A program made the position numbers and the translations under genes. The notes beneath the pieces are model-generated. The model was not told the DNA's origin and did not search any database. It saw only the letters and a list, made by a program, of their open reading frames with translations. Source: Linnemannia schmuckeri (Eukaryota > Mortierellomycota > Mortierellomycetes > Mortierellales > Mortierellaceae). From it: 64,000 nt of DNA. Positions 42,067-55,267 of this stretch are shown in pieces (the stretch's first letter is position 1; each line of letters begins with the position of its first letter). The DNA is taken from contig JANATG010000010.1 of the NCBI GenBank assembly GCA_029449235.1, forward strand, positions 1,240,001-1,304,000. Direction: 5' to 3'.

Positions 42067-45000
42067 CTACACGCCATTCTTTACAACCTTGGCATCCCCA
42101 GCAAGGCGCGCAGCAATCAACCCCCACCGATCCACCAGATCCTGCGCCACCAAAACAGTATCCTCCACAGCCTCGACCGGATACTTCTTGGTTGCTGCCA
42201 CCGCCGAATCCCTCGCAGACGTTGCCACTGAAGACGAATCTTCAAAACACCCGCCCAGACAAGTCGTCTCGCCAACCCACGCAATCTCATCAACTAACGA
42301 CTCTTGCAGATACGCAGTCTGGTTTAGTGCAGTCCCTGTCTCGACTGCAGAGACAAGGTGGTTGACAAATGTGCGCCATCGAGGGTAATAAAACTCCTTC
42401 ACGAGGCCACCCCACCCCTTGGAAGCATAGTTTGCTAAAGGTCCTTGTCCTTGAGGCCCCCACCATGTAATCTGGTTACGGGCACTGTACTCGAGGTAGT
42501 CCCGGTAACGGTTCATCGACGTCGGGCTGGATGGAGTACTGGTATTAGCCGACGAGTTGTTATTGTTTTTGTTGTTGTTGTTGTTGGTTGTGGTGGTAGC
42601 AATCTTGGCAGATACACGGGCTTCGTGGATCCAAGGGCCGACCATGAACTGGGTATGCGTTGACAGGATTCGATCCGTGTCTAGGATGAGGTCAAGGACA
42701 AATTGTCCCCAAGTGCGCGCCCGTTCCAGATCCTTTGCCGTATAAGCTTCCACAAGCTCGCGATGGAGTCCTGGCAGGACCACTCCTACGAGTACCTCGC
42801 GAGTGACATCCACAAGGTCGTACTGGAAACTGGAGACTTTAAGAGGGAGCTCAGACTCTGTGGGCAGAGAAGATTCCGGTTCAGCTCTGGAATCAACAAC
42901 ATCCCGACGATGACGACCACCACCACCACCGCCAGTTAGAGACTCAAGTCGCCCAAGAGTATGCTCATACGCATCCTTCAGCCAGTCCGAGAACGACTTC
43001 CACATCGATGATGACGACGACGGGATCTCCGAGGCATGCCCGTTAGCCGCCAAAATAACGGCCTCAATAGAATCCTGAATTATACTATGGCGGCGCCGTC
43101 TCTTCTTGGACTCCTCAGTTTCTGTCTCGCTCACCAGCTGCCTCCATGCCGCAACAACCTTGGGCTGGTCATACCACATGACCGTTCTCATGAACCCTCC
43201 CTTGACCATATCGAGCGCAGGGGCGTTGTCGAGGTACGTTTTGGATTGCGAATCCTGTTTGGTCCTACAATCCCAAACCGTCTGACTGAGCATCGTCCAA
43301 GCCTCCAACATGGCAGTTGTTGTCTGAAGGGATCCATAGCGCCTCTGGAGATACTTTTCCAAATGTGCTTGCCCATCAAGTCCTTGTTGCTTCAATGAGT
43401 ATGCTCCAGGTCTAGGTGCCGGTGTGTCGAATGCGGAAGGTAGAGTTGCTTCGATAGATTGCCACGGAAGGTCGAGGACGAGCTGGTAGAGATACTCATT
43501 ATTGTTGATGCCCTCCATGGTAATGCCCATACCGCGCATCGATCTGGCTGGTTGTTGATATGCCTTGAATGGTTCTGTCAAAAGTGTCGGTAGCGTCCCA
43601 TACAATCCTTGTCCACCTCCAAAGTTGTTCAACCTAACAGTACATGGTACATGCGACATTAATAAGTGTTGTGTTTGTGAAAACGAGAAAAAAATACAAA
43701 GACTGGGCATCGCTTACATGCTCCAGCCCCAATCGGTGCCAAAGAATCCATCAGTAAGATCCCAGACAGGAACCACATCCGAATACAGATCAATGACAAA
43801 GGCATCCCTCCCTTCATTGACTTCCTTAATCCCGTCAAAGAAAGCTTTTTTCTGTGGTGGCTGCCAAGGGTAATCATGGATCAAAAACCAGCCCTGCATC
43901 GTCCAGACAGATCTGGGGTCCGCCGCCTTCATCGCCTTCATCACTCCAGTCGTGATAGCCCGAAGGCATGCCGGATCCGTGCAAGAGGGTAGCATTTCGT
44001 TGTAGAGGTCCAAAAGATAATAGTTCTGGGGAGTGCCATTGTCCAGATCGACTCCCTCGTCCTTGTACATTGCTCGCTGAAGTTGAATGAACTGTTGAAA
44101 GAGTGTGGTAAAAAGGGGCTCCGTGGGCAGGATACTCGTAACCTTAGAGAATTTTCCCATCTCGTTCCAGTTGGATGCGAAAACAAACTTGCTGTCGGGA
44201 TATTTTTCGGGGAGCTTGCGAGGAACGAAACCTTGGAAAGAAGGCATGATCGGCGTAATGTTGAACGCCTGCATCCTCTGCATGATCCTAAAAAAGTAAT
44301 ATAAACCGTCAATTAATTCAGACGATTTCCAAAGAACACGCATGCTCTCCTTGCTCCACGATGTCGTCCTTATTTTTCAGAAAAGAACTTACAATCCTTG
44401 CAATGCCCATTGGCTGTCAATCCAATCGTTGTTGTAGGTAGTGCTCTCCTGAAGAGCCCATGCGCCCTGGATGTTGCCCATGCGCTGCCAAGGCATGAAC
44501 GCCGGTCCTCCCAAAAAGTCGCCGATATCCTCTCTTGACAGTCCCTGGTTCTCGTAAAACTTGCGCACCACATGCTCCTGTCCGACCATAGCCAGCGCCA
44601 TGTTGATTCCATTCAGCATCATCCAGTCTAACAAAGGATATGTAAGAGTAAAAAAACCGTTTAAGGGTGTTGGTGTTGTTTCAACAAATTGTCTCATACA
44701 AACCCCAAGGTGAATCCCCGAACATACCAAGTTCTCGCTGCCAACGGTTCCAATCCCAAAAAGCAAATGAGTATCCAAAGGTGACAACGTTCATGTAATA
44801 CCGCCACGGAACAAAACTGGCCCGCACAACACCATCGACACCAGCCTCGGTAGGGACCAGCGGAGGCACTGCCGGTAATTGGTCGAACCGATCACCGCTC
44901 CAAGTCATCTCGACCTTGCAGACATGCTTCAGATAATGGTTCAATCCTGCTCCCAATGCCGATAGAGTGACTCCCTCAATTATTACTGCCCTTGCTCCTG

Positions 45001-45508
45001 CGTTTGCTGGGTTTTTGCTATTACTGTTGCTATTGAAGAGGCGGTAGGTATCATAGATATTGATTGCAGAGTTGGTCGTCAACTGAAGTCGAAGCGTAAA
45101 CTGGAAATGCGTATGGTACGCCTTTGGCAACAATCGTTTCACCAGTTCTTCCAACGGAGCGACGACAGTCGCCTCGTTACTCGACGGCAGGGACGCCGGT
45201 GCAGTTGTCGTCGTCGCTGTTGTCGTTGTTGTTGTTGTTGTTGTCGAAGGAGGGTTACATGGCAGTTGGTTGGGGTTTGCTGTTACTGTTGGAGGTGGTA
45301 ATGCAGGCTTGTTGTTCTTGTGTGAATGGAAGAGAAATGAGAAGACATGGTTGCTTTTGAAGGAGTAGGCGGTAAAGAGGATCGAGGACGTGATGGTGAC
45401 GACGAAGATGGAGAGGAATAAATAAAGTATTCTCCTCCTGGTCTCCTTCTTTGGGCTCACAGGAGAAGTCAAGGCGATCTTTGAACTGCTACTAGTCCAC
45501 CAGGTCAT
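42067..45508 (-). CDS. Alpha-N-acetylglucosaminidase, GH89 (copy 1, membrane-anchored)
   Basis: Removes terminal alpha-linked N-acetylglucosamine; animal NAGLU degrades heparan sulfate, fungal substrates are uncertain. Four exons: 45508-44728, 44627-44393, 44287-43718 and 43633-42067 (1050 aa). The chosen ATG gives a short cytosolic tail, KKETRRR, and a membrane segment at about 26-47, so a type II anchor; an ATG at 45715 would add a Phe/Pro-rich leader and is less likely. A Thr run (about residues 85-105) precedes the first domain. Catalytic glutamates are E436 (LYNEMLP) and E569 (GITMEGINNNEYLYQL), matching human E316 and E446. The C-terminal domain is longer than in human NAGLU (743 aa), with a Gly/Arg linker and an Asn/Thr insert. 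Its start lies 346 bp from the stop of copy 2. Confidence 0.93.
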
Positions 45509-45854
45509 AGCATCGGTAGTAGAGGGGGTTGAGAGGGAGGGTGGGAAGAAAGAAAAAGAAAAGGAAAAGGGAAGGGGTGTGGGAAAAGAAGGAAGGAGGG
45601 GGAGGATAGAGAAACGATGAGAGAAAAGAGAAGGAAAGAAAAGAAAGGGAAAGAAATGAAAAGGGGTGAAGAAAACGAAGCGAGGGAAAGCTGTAGCAAA
45701 CGATGAAACAACCATTCGATAATCTCAACTCAGAAAAGAATGGCTCGCAAAACTGGGCGTACAATGAAAGTAGTGGAGGAGCAAGGTTCCGCTCGGTATA
45801 AAAAACAAATAGGAAGTGGACGCGGGAGAATTAAAATAAATCAGCTAACTACCA
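45509..45854. other. Spacer between the GH89 tandem copies
   Basis: Only 346 bp: the 5' leader of copy 1 (strongly purine-biased on the plus strand, so CT-rich in the transcript) and the 3' end of copy 2. It must contain both terminator and promoter signals; none is distinctive. Confidence 0.5.
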
Positions 45855-48800
45855 CTACTGCTTGGATGCCTGGGCAAGACGCACAGCAACCAGTCCCCAC
45901 TTATCCACCATGTCCTGCGCCACTAACACAGCATCTTCCACAGCCTCAACAGGATATTTGCTTGTCGCCTCAGGGTTAGTCGCCACACCCGAAGACGACG
46001 ACGATGACGATGCAGGGTCATCAAAACACCCACCAAGACACGTCGTCTCCTTCATCCACCCCGTCTCTTTCGTCAATGAATCCGCCAAAAACGCCTTATA
46101 ATCCAACGTCGACCTCTTCTCCACAGCAGATACCAATCGGTCGACAAAAATCTGCCACCGAGGAAGCTGGAACTCTTTGACGAGCCCACCCCACTCCTTG
46201 GATGCATAATCAGCAAGACTGGCTTGTCCATTGGGGCCCCACCATGTGATCTGGTTGCGGGCATTGTACTCAAGATAATCTCGGTACTGGTTCATGGTCG
46301 CGGGGCTGGATACCGCAGGGGAATCGGCGACGAGTTTTGCAGATAATCGAGCGTCGCGGATCCAGGGACCCAACATGAAATGAGTGTGGGTCGAGAGGAG
46401 ACGGTCGGTGTCTCGGATCACGTCCAGGACGTATTGCCCCCATGCACGGGTTCGATCCAGATCCTTAGCCTTGTAGGCATCAACCAGTTCACGGTGGAGC
46501 CCAGGGAGGACTATACCAACCAACACCTCGCGAGTCACATCGACCAAGTCGTACTGGAAGCTGGAGACGTTCAATGGGAGAGGAACCTTGGCAAACGACG
46601 CCGAACCTCCCAGTTCAGCCTTCACCTCCTTCACCGATCCCGAAAGTCGTCCTTTCAAAATCTTCTCCTCCAAATCTCCTTGAAGACGGCTGGCAGATGG
46701 TCTCAACTGGCCTAAAGTGTTCTGGAAGGCACCCCTGACCCAGTTGGAAAACGACTGCAGAAGCGATGGTGAATCCAGAGACTGCGGGATCTCGGATGAC
46801 CGGCCATTGGACGCCATAATAACGGCCTCAATCGAATCCTGGATCACACTGTGACGACGTCGTCTCTTTTTGGACTCCTCAGTCTCTGTCGACTCGACCA
46901 ACTGCCTCCATGCACCCACTACTTTGGACTGATCGTACCACATGATGCTTGTCATAAACCCCTCTCTTACCATGTTCAGAGCCGGCGTCGAGTCAATGAT
47001 CGCCTTGGACTGGGACATCTGCCCAGTCTTGCAGTCCCAAACAGTCTGGCTTAGTGTCGTCCAGGCCTCCAGCATGGCAGGGGTGGTGCTGTTGGGTCCG
47101 TAGCGGCGTTTGATGTAGTCTTCAAGATGCACTTGTCCGTTGAGCGCTTGCTGTTGGAGGGAGTACGTGCCAGGTTTGGGTACAGGAGCAGCAAAGGCTG
47201 TAGGGTAGGCGGCTTCGATAGATTGCCAGGGAAGGTCAAAGATGAGCTGGTAGAGATACTCGTTGTTGTTGATGCCTTCCATGGTAATACCCATTCCGCG
47301 CATCGATTTTGCCGGTTGTTGATATCCTTTGAATGGCTCTGACAGCAATGTAGGGAGCGTGCCGTAGAGTCCTTGTCCACCACCAAAATTATTCAGCCTA
47401 GTTAGTGGGAAAGAAGTAATAGCATTGACATTAGAATACCTTATTTATCTGTAGACCAGCATGTCATAGCAGATTCATAAAACAATGAGAAGTATCCTTA
47501 CATGCTCCAACCCCAATCAATGCCATAGAACCCCTCAGTAGTCGTCCAAAGCGGTGCAACGTCCGCATATAGGTCTACCACAAATGCGTCCTTCCCATTA
47601 TTCACCTCCCGAATCCCATCAAAATACGCCTGGATCCGAGGCGCATTCCAAAGATCCCTATTCAACAAGAACCACGACTGCATCGCCCACACAGCTTTAG
47701 GATCTGCAACTTTGAACGCCCTCATGACCCCACCCGTCGTCGCCTTGAGGCATTCCGGGGTGGTACAAGTGGGGATCATCTCGTTGTACAGATCCAGTAG
47801 GTAAAAGTTTTGAGCATTGGCGTCCATGTCAATCCCTTTTTCCTTGTACATCGCCTTTTGGAGTTGAATGAATTGTTGTGAGAGGGTTGTGAAGAGGGCG
47901 TCGGTGGAAGGAAGAAAGGTCACTTGGGTGAACTCATTGGGCATCCCTGCCCAGACGGACGACTTATCAAACCGGACGTTGGGGAACTTTTCGGGCAGTT
48001 TGCGAGGAACAAATCCTTGGAACGAGGGCATGATAGGTGTAATGTTGAACGCCTGCATCCTCTGCATGATTCTATCGCAGTGAACAAACCAGAACTGTAG
48101 TTAGCATGTCATTTCTAGTCCAAAAAAGACAACGGGATGAAATAGGGTTCTGGTATGTCGAAAACGAAAGCCTGACGTACTGTCCCTGCAGCTCCCATTG
48201 ACTGTTGATCCACTCATTCTTGAAAACCGTGTCGTTTGTTGCTGCCCAGGATCCCTGGGTGTTGCCCATACGTTGCCAGGGCATAAATGCTGGTCCTCCC
48301 AAAAAGTCGCTAATGTCGTCGTTCGAAAGACCGTGAGTCTTGTAGAACTTGCGGATAATGTACTCCTGTCCGACCATTGCTAGCGCCATATTGATACCAC
48401 TCAGCATCATCCAGTCTGCGCAAAATGGCAGTAATGAGGGTGTTAGTTTGATATTGTATTAAACGGCAGTGGATGTTCGATGTTGGAGAACATTAGAGAA
48501 ACCATGACAACACGAACGAGCAAGAGGCACAAACTTACCAAGCTCACGTTGCCAGCGCTTCCAATCCCAAAAAGCGAACGAATATCCAAAGGTGACGACA
48601 TTCATGTAATACCGCCACGGAACAAAACTAGCTCGCACAACACCATCGACACCAGCCTCGGTAGGAATCAACGGCGGCACTGCAGGCAACTGGTCAAATC
48701 TGTCGCCACTCCAAGTCATCTCAACCTTGCACACCTCCTTGAGATAATAGTTCAGTCCTGATCCCAATGCCGAGAGTGTCGTTCCTTCAATGGTAATTAC

Positions 48801-49241
48801 TAAACTTCCTCCTTGCTGATTGTTGTTGTAGATTCGAAACGTGTCATGAATATTGGTGGCCGAGTTTGCTGGCAGATCGGGTCGTAACATGAACTGGAAA
48901 TGTGAATGATATGCATCTGGCAACAGTCGCTTGACAAGATCTTCCAGAGAAGTGACAGGTGTGGCGGTGGCGCTGGGATCCCGTTTCATTAGTTGTTGGG
49001 CTAATGCTGGTTGAATTGGATCCCATGGAAGTGAGTATTCTGACGAGTGCGGATGTAAAAGTATTGAAGGCTTTGCAGTGTGTGTGGTTAAACTTTGGCG
49101 GTGGATATGGTCGATGGATCGTCGGTGAATAGTGTATGCTGATCCGAAGACTGAGAGAAACGCGGCGATTGTGATCAAGGCAATTGCGAAGAAGCGGGTC
49201 GACTTTATCCGCCTCGTATTGTTCGTCAAATGGGCATGCAT
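45855..49241 (-). CDS. Alpha-N-acetylglucosaminidase, GH89 (copy 2, membrane-anchored)
   Basis: Tandem paralogue of the gene at 42067-45508. Four exons: 49241-48539, 48415-48181, 48071-47502 and 47397-45855 (1016 aa), with introns at the same places and phases; exons 2 and 3 have identical lengths to copy 1 (235 and 570 nt). The N-terminus has a basic stretch and a membrane segment at about 17-38 (FFAIALITIAAFLSVFGSAY), again type II. The N-terminal domain carries DRFDQLPAVPPLIPTEAGVD. Catalytic glutamates are E410 (LYNEMIP) and E543 (GITMEGINNNEYLYQL). The Thr-rich and Asn-rich inserts of copy 1 are missing or replaced. Both copies appear intact and likely active. Confidence 0.93.
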
Positions 49242-51378
49242 ATTGGGCGGTGTTGGTGTTTGTGTGTGTTTGCGTTGGGGCTCAGAATAATGGCGTGTGC
49301 AGGGTCCTCTTGGTTACGAAAGATGTCGAAGGAATAGAAAAGGATGCAGTGAGGAGGAGTGGGCGTAAGAAGTACGGATGTGTGTTTCGTGTCCAATAGG
49401 TCCTATGTCTGTTATGATATGTTTGAAGAAAGAGAAAAGCGGTAGTGCGGGTTAGCGATGTATATGAGGCAAAACGATGGATTTGTTCATGGATAGGAGG
49501 AGGAGAGAAAAGCAATAACGGATTAAAAAACATTATTGCCAGTGCACAATGTGGAGATATCGCTCAATTGAAAAGTTAGTGCACCAGGAAGATGAATGGA
49601 ACCAGGTGAGTTGAATGTGCATCCAAAGGTGCCCGTGAGAACTACCCCGCTCCATTTTATGTACGGTGCCGATCCACCGGGACTGGGTGGTGTCATTCAT
49701 CGTTAGAGACTTGAAAAAAAAAAAGCGCGGCAGTGGCGTGTCTCGGAAGGGCAAGAATATATGAGTATCCACGGCTTAAAGGTTGTTTACCATTCCATTC
49801 CAGTTCAGCTTGATCTTTTTTTATCATATGGGTTTGCCGCAGAAACAAGACATCTCTCTCTGCATCACAGGGACAACAAACAAAAAGACAATACAAAAAA
49901 AAAATGGAAGGAGGAAAAGAAGAGAGAGAGAGGTAGAAAGCAAGGAGGACAACGACGTGAGAAAAAGAGTGAAGAGGTAGCGGAGGAAAAAAAGGGAAAG
50001 TAAGAGGCGATTAGTGACGATGTTGTTGAGCATTCAAAAGAAGTTAAGAAAAGAAAAAGAAAACAGCAAGCAAATGGGGCGACAGGAGGGGTTAACTTAC
50101 TTCACAATCAACATGTCATATCCCTCTTCTTAGGACATGGTGCTCGCCAACCAAAAAACACAAACAAAATTATACCGCAAAAAAAAAAAAAAAAAAACAC
50201 GGGGCGAGTCAATTCTCTCTCTGTTGTTGCTATTGTCCATGCGAACTTGACAAGGGGCTGCGAGGGAGTAAGGGCCATCATCGTGGGACTGCAACTCAAT
50301 GTTCTCTCCTTTGTTTGTATCCCAGTGCATACATGCATAATCGGCAGTTGGTGTGGTGCAGATAGCGAGCGCCCATGGACCTGCTTGTCAGTTGATTGCC
50401 AGGGTGGACGGGAAAGAAAGAGTTTTAGTGCTGACCTAGGGGACAACACCTTTGAAGGGGGCAGTAGAGATCTTAGTGTCTCGATAACAACAAGTAGGAA
50501 GCAAGGTAAAGGAAAGGGGAGAGGGAGTAAAGAGGGGATAGAGAGAAAAGGAGGGGGGGAGAGTAAGAGGAGAATCAAACGGCCAAGTGTGAGAAAAGGT
50601 GATGATGAAAGGGGGTCAGGGGAGGCTCTCGCGTGAGAGAAACTAGGGTCCACGATGGACGAGGACAGACGATGTACGATGGGTGGTAGGCAGTAGTTGT
50701 CCAGCTGATCAAAGTAAAAAACGCCAGATTGAAGCGATACGCGTTATCTCGATCAAAGGATGAACACGTCCAACCATGATCACTAGTGGCACGATGCCGG
50801 CACATTCAGGATCCACTGTCTCCTTGACAAGAAGCGCGTGAAATCAAATCTTGCAGTGACATCGATCTTTTCTTGAACTATGAAATATAAAAAAAGCAAA
50901 ATAAAAGACAGGCCCAAGCTTCCGCCCAGGAGTGGAATAACCACTACAAGGTTAAGGAGACAACGATGAGTTGTATTGCTGAAAAGAAAAATACTGTACT
51001 GTAGATCCTGGTCACGACTGCACCTGAGTGGCCAACACCCTTGAAAATAAGAACTCTCTTTGTTGACAACTCGCCTCCTGGAAACCCTTTGACAATGAAG
51101 CCTTTTCTTTTCTCGTGTTTCCCTCTTCATCCTTTTACTCCTGTACTCCTTTACTCCTTTCCCTCTTTTGCCCTTCGTCATTTTCTCACTCCCATGCACG
51201 CAGTCAAGCTCCTTAGCAGCCTGCTATTAAACTGTAGGATGATGATTTGGTTTTTTGTATTGACTGAAAAATGCTAAAGGTGGTAGTTGTGTATGTGGAT
51301 GAATGATAATGATGTTGTTGATAATGATGAGGATGATGACAGGTTGGTGGTGGCGGTAGGATAGGGGGGTAGATCGAT
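49242..51378. other. Intergenic stretch between GH89 copy 2 and PWP2
   Basis: Purine-rich on the plus strand at 49900-50080 and 50480-50600, with A-runs at 49893-49902 and 50179-50196. Open frames here are low-complexity. No supported gene. Confidence 0.45.
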
Positions 51379-54300
51379 CTAGTTCTTCTGAGCCTGCGAC
51401 AAAAGGTATTCTAACGTGTATGTGTTGTCGTTACACCTGCATGATTAAAAGTTAAATAGGAAAAAGTAAAAAACGATGTTAATACACGCATCCTTCTCAT
51501 TCAGTAACACTTTCGCATAGAAGACAACAGGACAGCATTATTATCACTCCAACTTACACTTTAGCAAGGTCCTCGTGCAGTTTACCGACTCCCTTTTGCA
51601 AACCTCTAAAGACGGTCAAGAACTCGCCCGAGTGGTCTTTGAGGTACTTGCCGTGGCTGATCAACAGACTAGTGCACCAAATCAAATGGAACTCCAGATG
51701 GGGCGAATCCTCCATGTAGCTTGCAATGAATTTCATCAGTCGCTCCAGGTACTTTGAAGGCAACTGTCTTGCAACCAACCGCACATCCGAAGGAGGAACG
51801 GCCTCATAACAACGTTGGATATATTGGCGTTCGTTCAGACGAAAGGCCATCACAAGCGCCTTCAAGTAGTCCTTCTCGTCCAAGGTCTCCAAGATCGTCT
51901 CGGGGGTAATGTCGATCTCAAGATCGAAGGGATCGAACAGAAGAGTATCGTCCAGCGAATAGATAAGAAGACCCTCAGTCGAAGCAGCAGCCCATGAACG
52001 ACCAGTAGGTGAGAACCGGACAGCCTTGGTGCGAATCTCTGGGCGGACATTCCTCTTGGACAGATCCTTTGTACCGGGCAAGGCATTATCCTGACGGTCC
52101 TCGAGGTCGCTCATGTCATCATCGTCGTCGATCAGATCCATGGCTCCAGCTTCCGTCATGTTCTTCGAGTTCAAGAACTCGAGAGTACCGTCAAACGACA
52201 AGTTCTTGGAGATCTGCCACTTCTTGACCAGGATGTTGGCCTTAATGTCGTAAATGCAGACGTACTTGCTGTTGCCTCCTCCAATGACACAGGATCCATC
52301 AGCAGTGTAGCAGAGCGAGTTGAAATGCTTGCCAGATGTCGAATTCTCTGCCGTGATCTTGTCTTCTGCCTTGCGACCTCCCGAGATATCGCGACGTCCG
52401 TCAATGACATTCGTCTGAAGAGCATTGTCCACGTCCCAGAAACTCAATTGACCGTCCAATGTCGAACCGCAAATTTCCTTTCCATCAGGGCGGAAAGCCA
52501 AAGCCAAGACCTCAGACAAATGTGTAAAACTCTCGACCGACTTTCCACGACCAAAGACATCCCAAGTGCGAATAGAATGGTCCCAGGAGGACGAGGCCAA
52601 GAACTGGGCAGTCGGTGAGAAAGCGAGTCCAGAAATGGGTGCTGTGTGGCCCGCAAGAATATCAAGCAACTTGCCGGTTTGCACAGACCAAACGTAGATC
52701 TCGAATGTGTTCTGGGCTCCTGCACAAACAACTTCTCCACTGGGGTCGACAGCCAAGGTCGAGAACTGGACGGGGGTAGGGGAGGTGAATGTCCTGAAGT
52801 TTCTGTAACGAACCAAATCGAATGCTCTGACTGTGCCATCCAACGACGCCGAAAAGACGACCTGTCCGTTCTTTGCAAACTCTGTAGCGGTGACGCGGGA
52901 AGTATGTTCTGAGAAGGTGACAAAACAAAATCCAGAGACCGTGTTCCAGACCTTGACCTTGCCATCATCGCCTCCAGTCACTACACTCTGTCCGTCAGAA
53001 GAGTATGACAGGCAGTTCATGTCGTAAAAGTGTCCCTGCTGCTTCAGTACGTACGATTCGGACTGCCACTCCCAGACCAAAAGCTGGCCGAGCTTGGAAG
53101 CACCAAAGGCGAGCCATTCTCCTGATTTGTTGATGGTGACCGAGTCAATCTTCTTCTGAGAAATACTGTGTACGAAGTTTTGGTGTGAAAAAAGTACATA
53201 GGAGGAAAAGGTTAGTGTTGGTCATAACTCTTTAGGCAAACACTTTGTGTCCTTATGTAAGTAATTCCTACGAAACACCAACATTTTCTGTCGAATTACC
53301 TCAGAGTGTGGATGTTGTTGAAGGAAGGAAGCTCCCAGATTCCAAAGACGCCATTCGAGAAACCAACGACCATCATGGCAGAGGCAGCGTGGTAGGCTGC
53401 GCAGACGACTTTGGCGTGGTCCTGGTAGAAAAAGTGTCTCTGAACAGCAGACCACCTCCTGGGACCGTCATCGACCTCCATGGCCGATTCGTCCTCAGAG
53501 TCAGAATCCTGTGCTTTGGGGTTGATTAACTGATGGCGCCACTCGAAGAGAGCTCCATCTTTGCTGACTGTATAGATGGTATCCTGCTCCTTTGAGAACC
53601 AAGCGCCAATGACTGTATCTCTGTGTCCTGAGAGCGTGAAAGGGACGAACCCTTCAATGGGGTTGGTAGAGTAGACACGGGCGCTCATGTCCTTGGAGGT
53701 GGTCAAGAAATACTTTGAGTCGGGCGACCAGGTGATGCAGGTGACCTCATCGTAATGTCCAGTGTAAACGCGGTGAAGTACAATAGGGGTAAACTCGCGG
53801 TGAAATCCTGGAGTCTTCCAAAGCTGAACCTGCTTTCCATGTGTCACAGCAAAGTACCTATCACAGAATATCATAAATCAATTTTTTCGATACGGTTAGA
53901 CGACAAGTGTCTCGAACCTAATGCCATTCAAGTATGTACGAGCAGTTCTGATCCTTACTTTCCGTCCGGGCTGAACTGAAGATCGTAGACCTTGTTCTTG
54001 AAGTTGAAGTGGTGGAGGACAATCTGGCGGTTGTAGTTGACCAACAATGCCCGACCATCTAGTAGGAAGATATAAGCAAGCGTCATGTTAATGACACATT
54101 CCGGTGTTACGATCCCTGAGGATCTACAGCTTGTACTCCATGATGCAATGTCCAGAGCTACGCTCTCACCTTCATCGACAGAGATCAAGAGAGTGGCGTT
54201 GGGGCTGAGAGCGATCCTGTCAATGTTTTTCCTGTTCTCGTAGGGGAATGTAACAGCCTTGTTGCTATTAGGCAGAACGGGATTCAAATAACAAGGTTAG

Positions 54301-54607
54301 ATATTTGGTGACGTGGTAATCAAAAGCATCGATCTCTTTGCTTCGCTATTCATCGAGGACATACTTGACAAGGTCGAAAACGGTCAATCTGTTGCCGACT
54401 GGACTGAGGATTGAATTGCCGTCAGGTGTGAATACGAGGTTTCCTTGCTTGTAGACAGTTCCACAAAGGTTGGAGAACTAGAAAAATGAATGGGAGTGAA
54501 ATAGTAGCAAGTGTTATTCCAGCTGTTTTCTTTGTTTTGTGGGGGAGAAAGTTCAAAGGTGCAAGGGGTATTATGTAGTATGGTCATGCCTTGAAGTCGG
54601 ACTTCAT
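51379..54607 (-). CDS. PWP2: Periodic tryptophan protein 2 (U3 snoRNP / SSU processome WD40 protein)
   Basis: PWP2/Utp1 is a scaffold of the UTP-B complex that binds nascent pre-rRNA in the nucleolus for 18S maturation. Seven exons: 54607-54590, 54477-54365, 54264-54170, 54058-53959, 53857-53300, 53165-51558 and 51436-51379; the sum is 2550 nt (849 aa). The N-terminus MKSDFKFSNLCGTVY and LSPVGNRLTVFDLV are diagnostic of the family. Many WD blades follow (for example SRVTATEFAKNGQVVFSAS, APISGLAFSPTAQFLASSSW, SIRTWDVFGRG), then an acidic IDDDDDMSDLED insert and a C-terminal Utp12-type helical domain (about 720-840). Intron 1 begins with GC, not GT. Divergent from HEM25. Confidence 0.96.
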
Positions 54608-55267
54608 TGTGATATGCTTTGTGTTGCTGTTGTTTGAGCGAGGGAATGAAGACAGGGAAGGAGAGAAGGAAGGAAGGAAGGAAGAGAGAAGACAGAGAAA
54701 GGGGGAATATAGCTGGAGTATGCAGCTGTGCCGGGTGTTTGTCCTGAAGGGGTCAAGTTCAAGGAATGAAAGTAATGAGTTTTGCAAGCAAGCTGAAGTG
54801 CATGACCCCTCTTTGTTTGCCAACTTCGCTTGAAGGCAAGCTATTTTTTTTTCTTTTTTTTTAAGCCACACAATTGTAAACAACTTGTGCATATACCGTA
54901 GACTGATCACCTCCCCTTAATACCAATGTGCTCAATGAAACATGATTTGAGACTGCTACTTTCTAGTTCTCCGTGGGAGTTCCGACCTTTTTGTAAGAAG
55001 CGTGAGCCTGCTCTCGCTTTACGAAGAAGGGAGGGAAAGGACGGACCTTTCTTCCCTCCTGACGAACTTGCTCGTCACTATTCACTTCGCCGGTTTATCG
55101 ATCGTTAGAAAAAAAAAAAAAGAAAAACTGAAAGAAGCAAATCTGTCACTTTCGTCTTTCTCCTTCCTTCCCTTCTTCTCATTCACAAAACACTCTCGCC
55201 TTCTTTTTCATTCGTATACACTTTCACTTTCCCTCCCATACCTACACCCTCATTACATACACGCACC
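54608..55267. promoter_or_regulatory. Divergent promoter region between PWP2 and HEM25
   Basis: 660 bp between opposite start codons. The PWP2 side is GA-rich on the plus strand (54636-54712); the HEM25 side is CT-rich directly before its ATG; T-runs lie at 54845-54862 and an A-run at 55110-55120. No TATA box is obvious. Confidence 0.45.

Noticed and set aside
45509..45715. Upstream in-frame ATG 45715 as the start of GH89 copy 1
   Set aside because: The added 69 residues come from a CT-rich leader (Phe/Pro/Ser); copy 2 has no counterpart and the downstream ATG gives a clean tail and membrane anchor.
50108..50653. 181-codon minus-strand Ser/Pro/Leu-rich frame
   Set aside because: Composition follows the purine/pyrimidine skew of intergenic DNA; no motif or exon partner.
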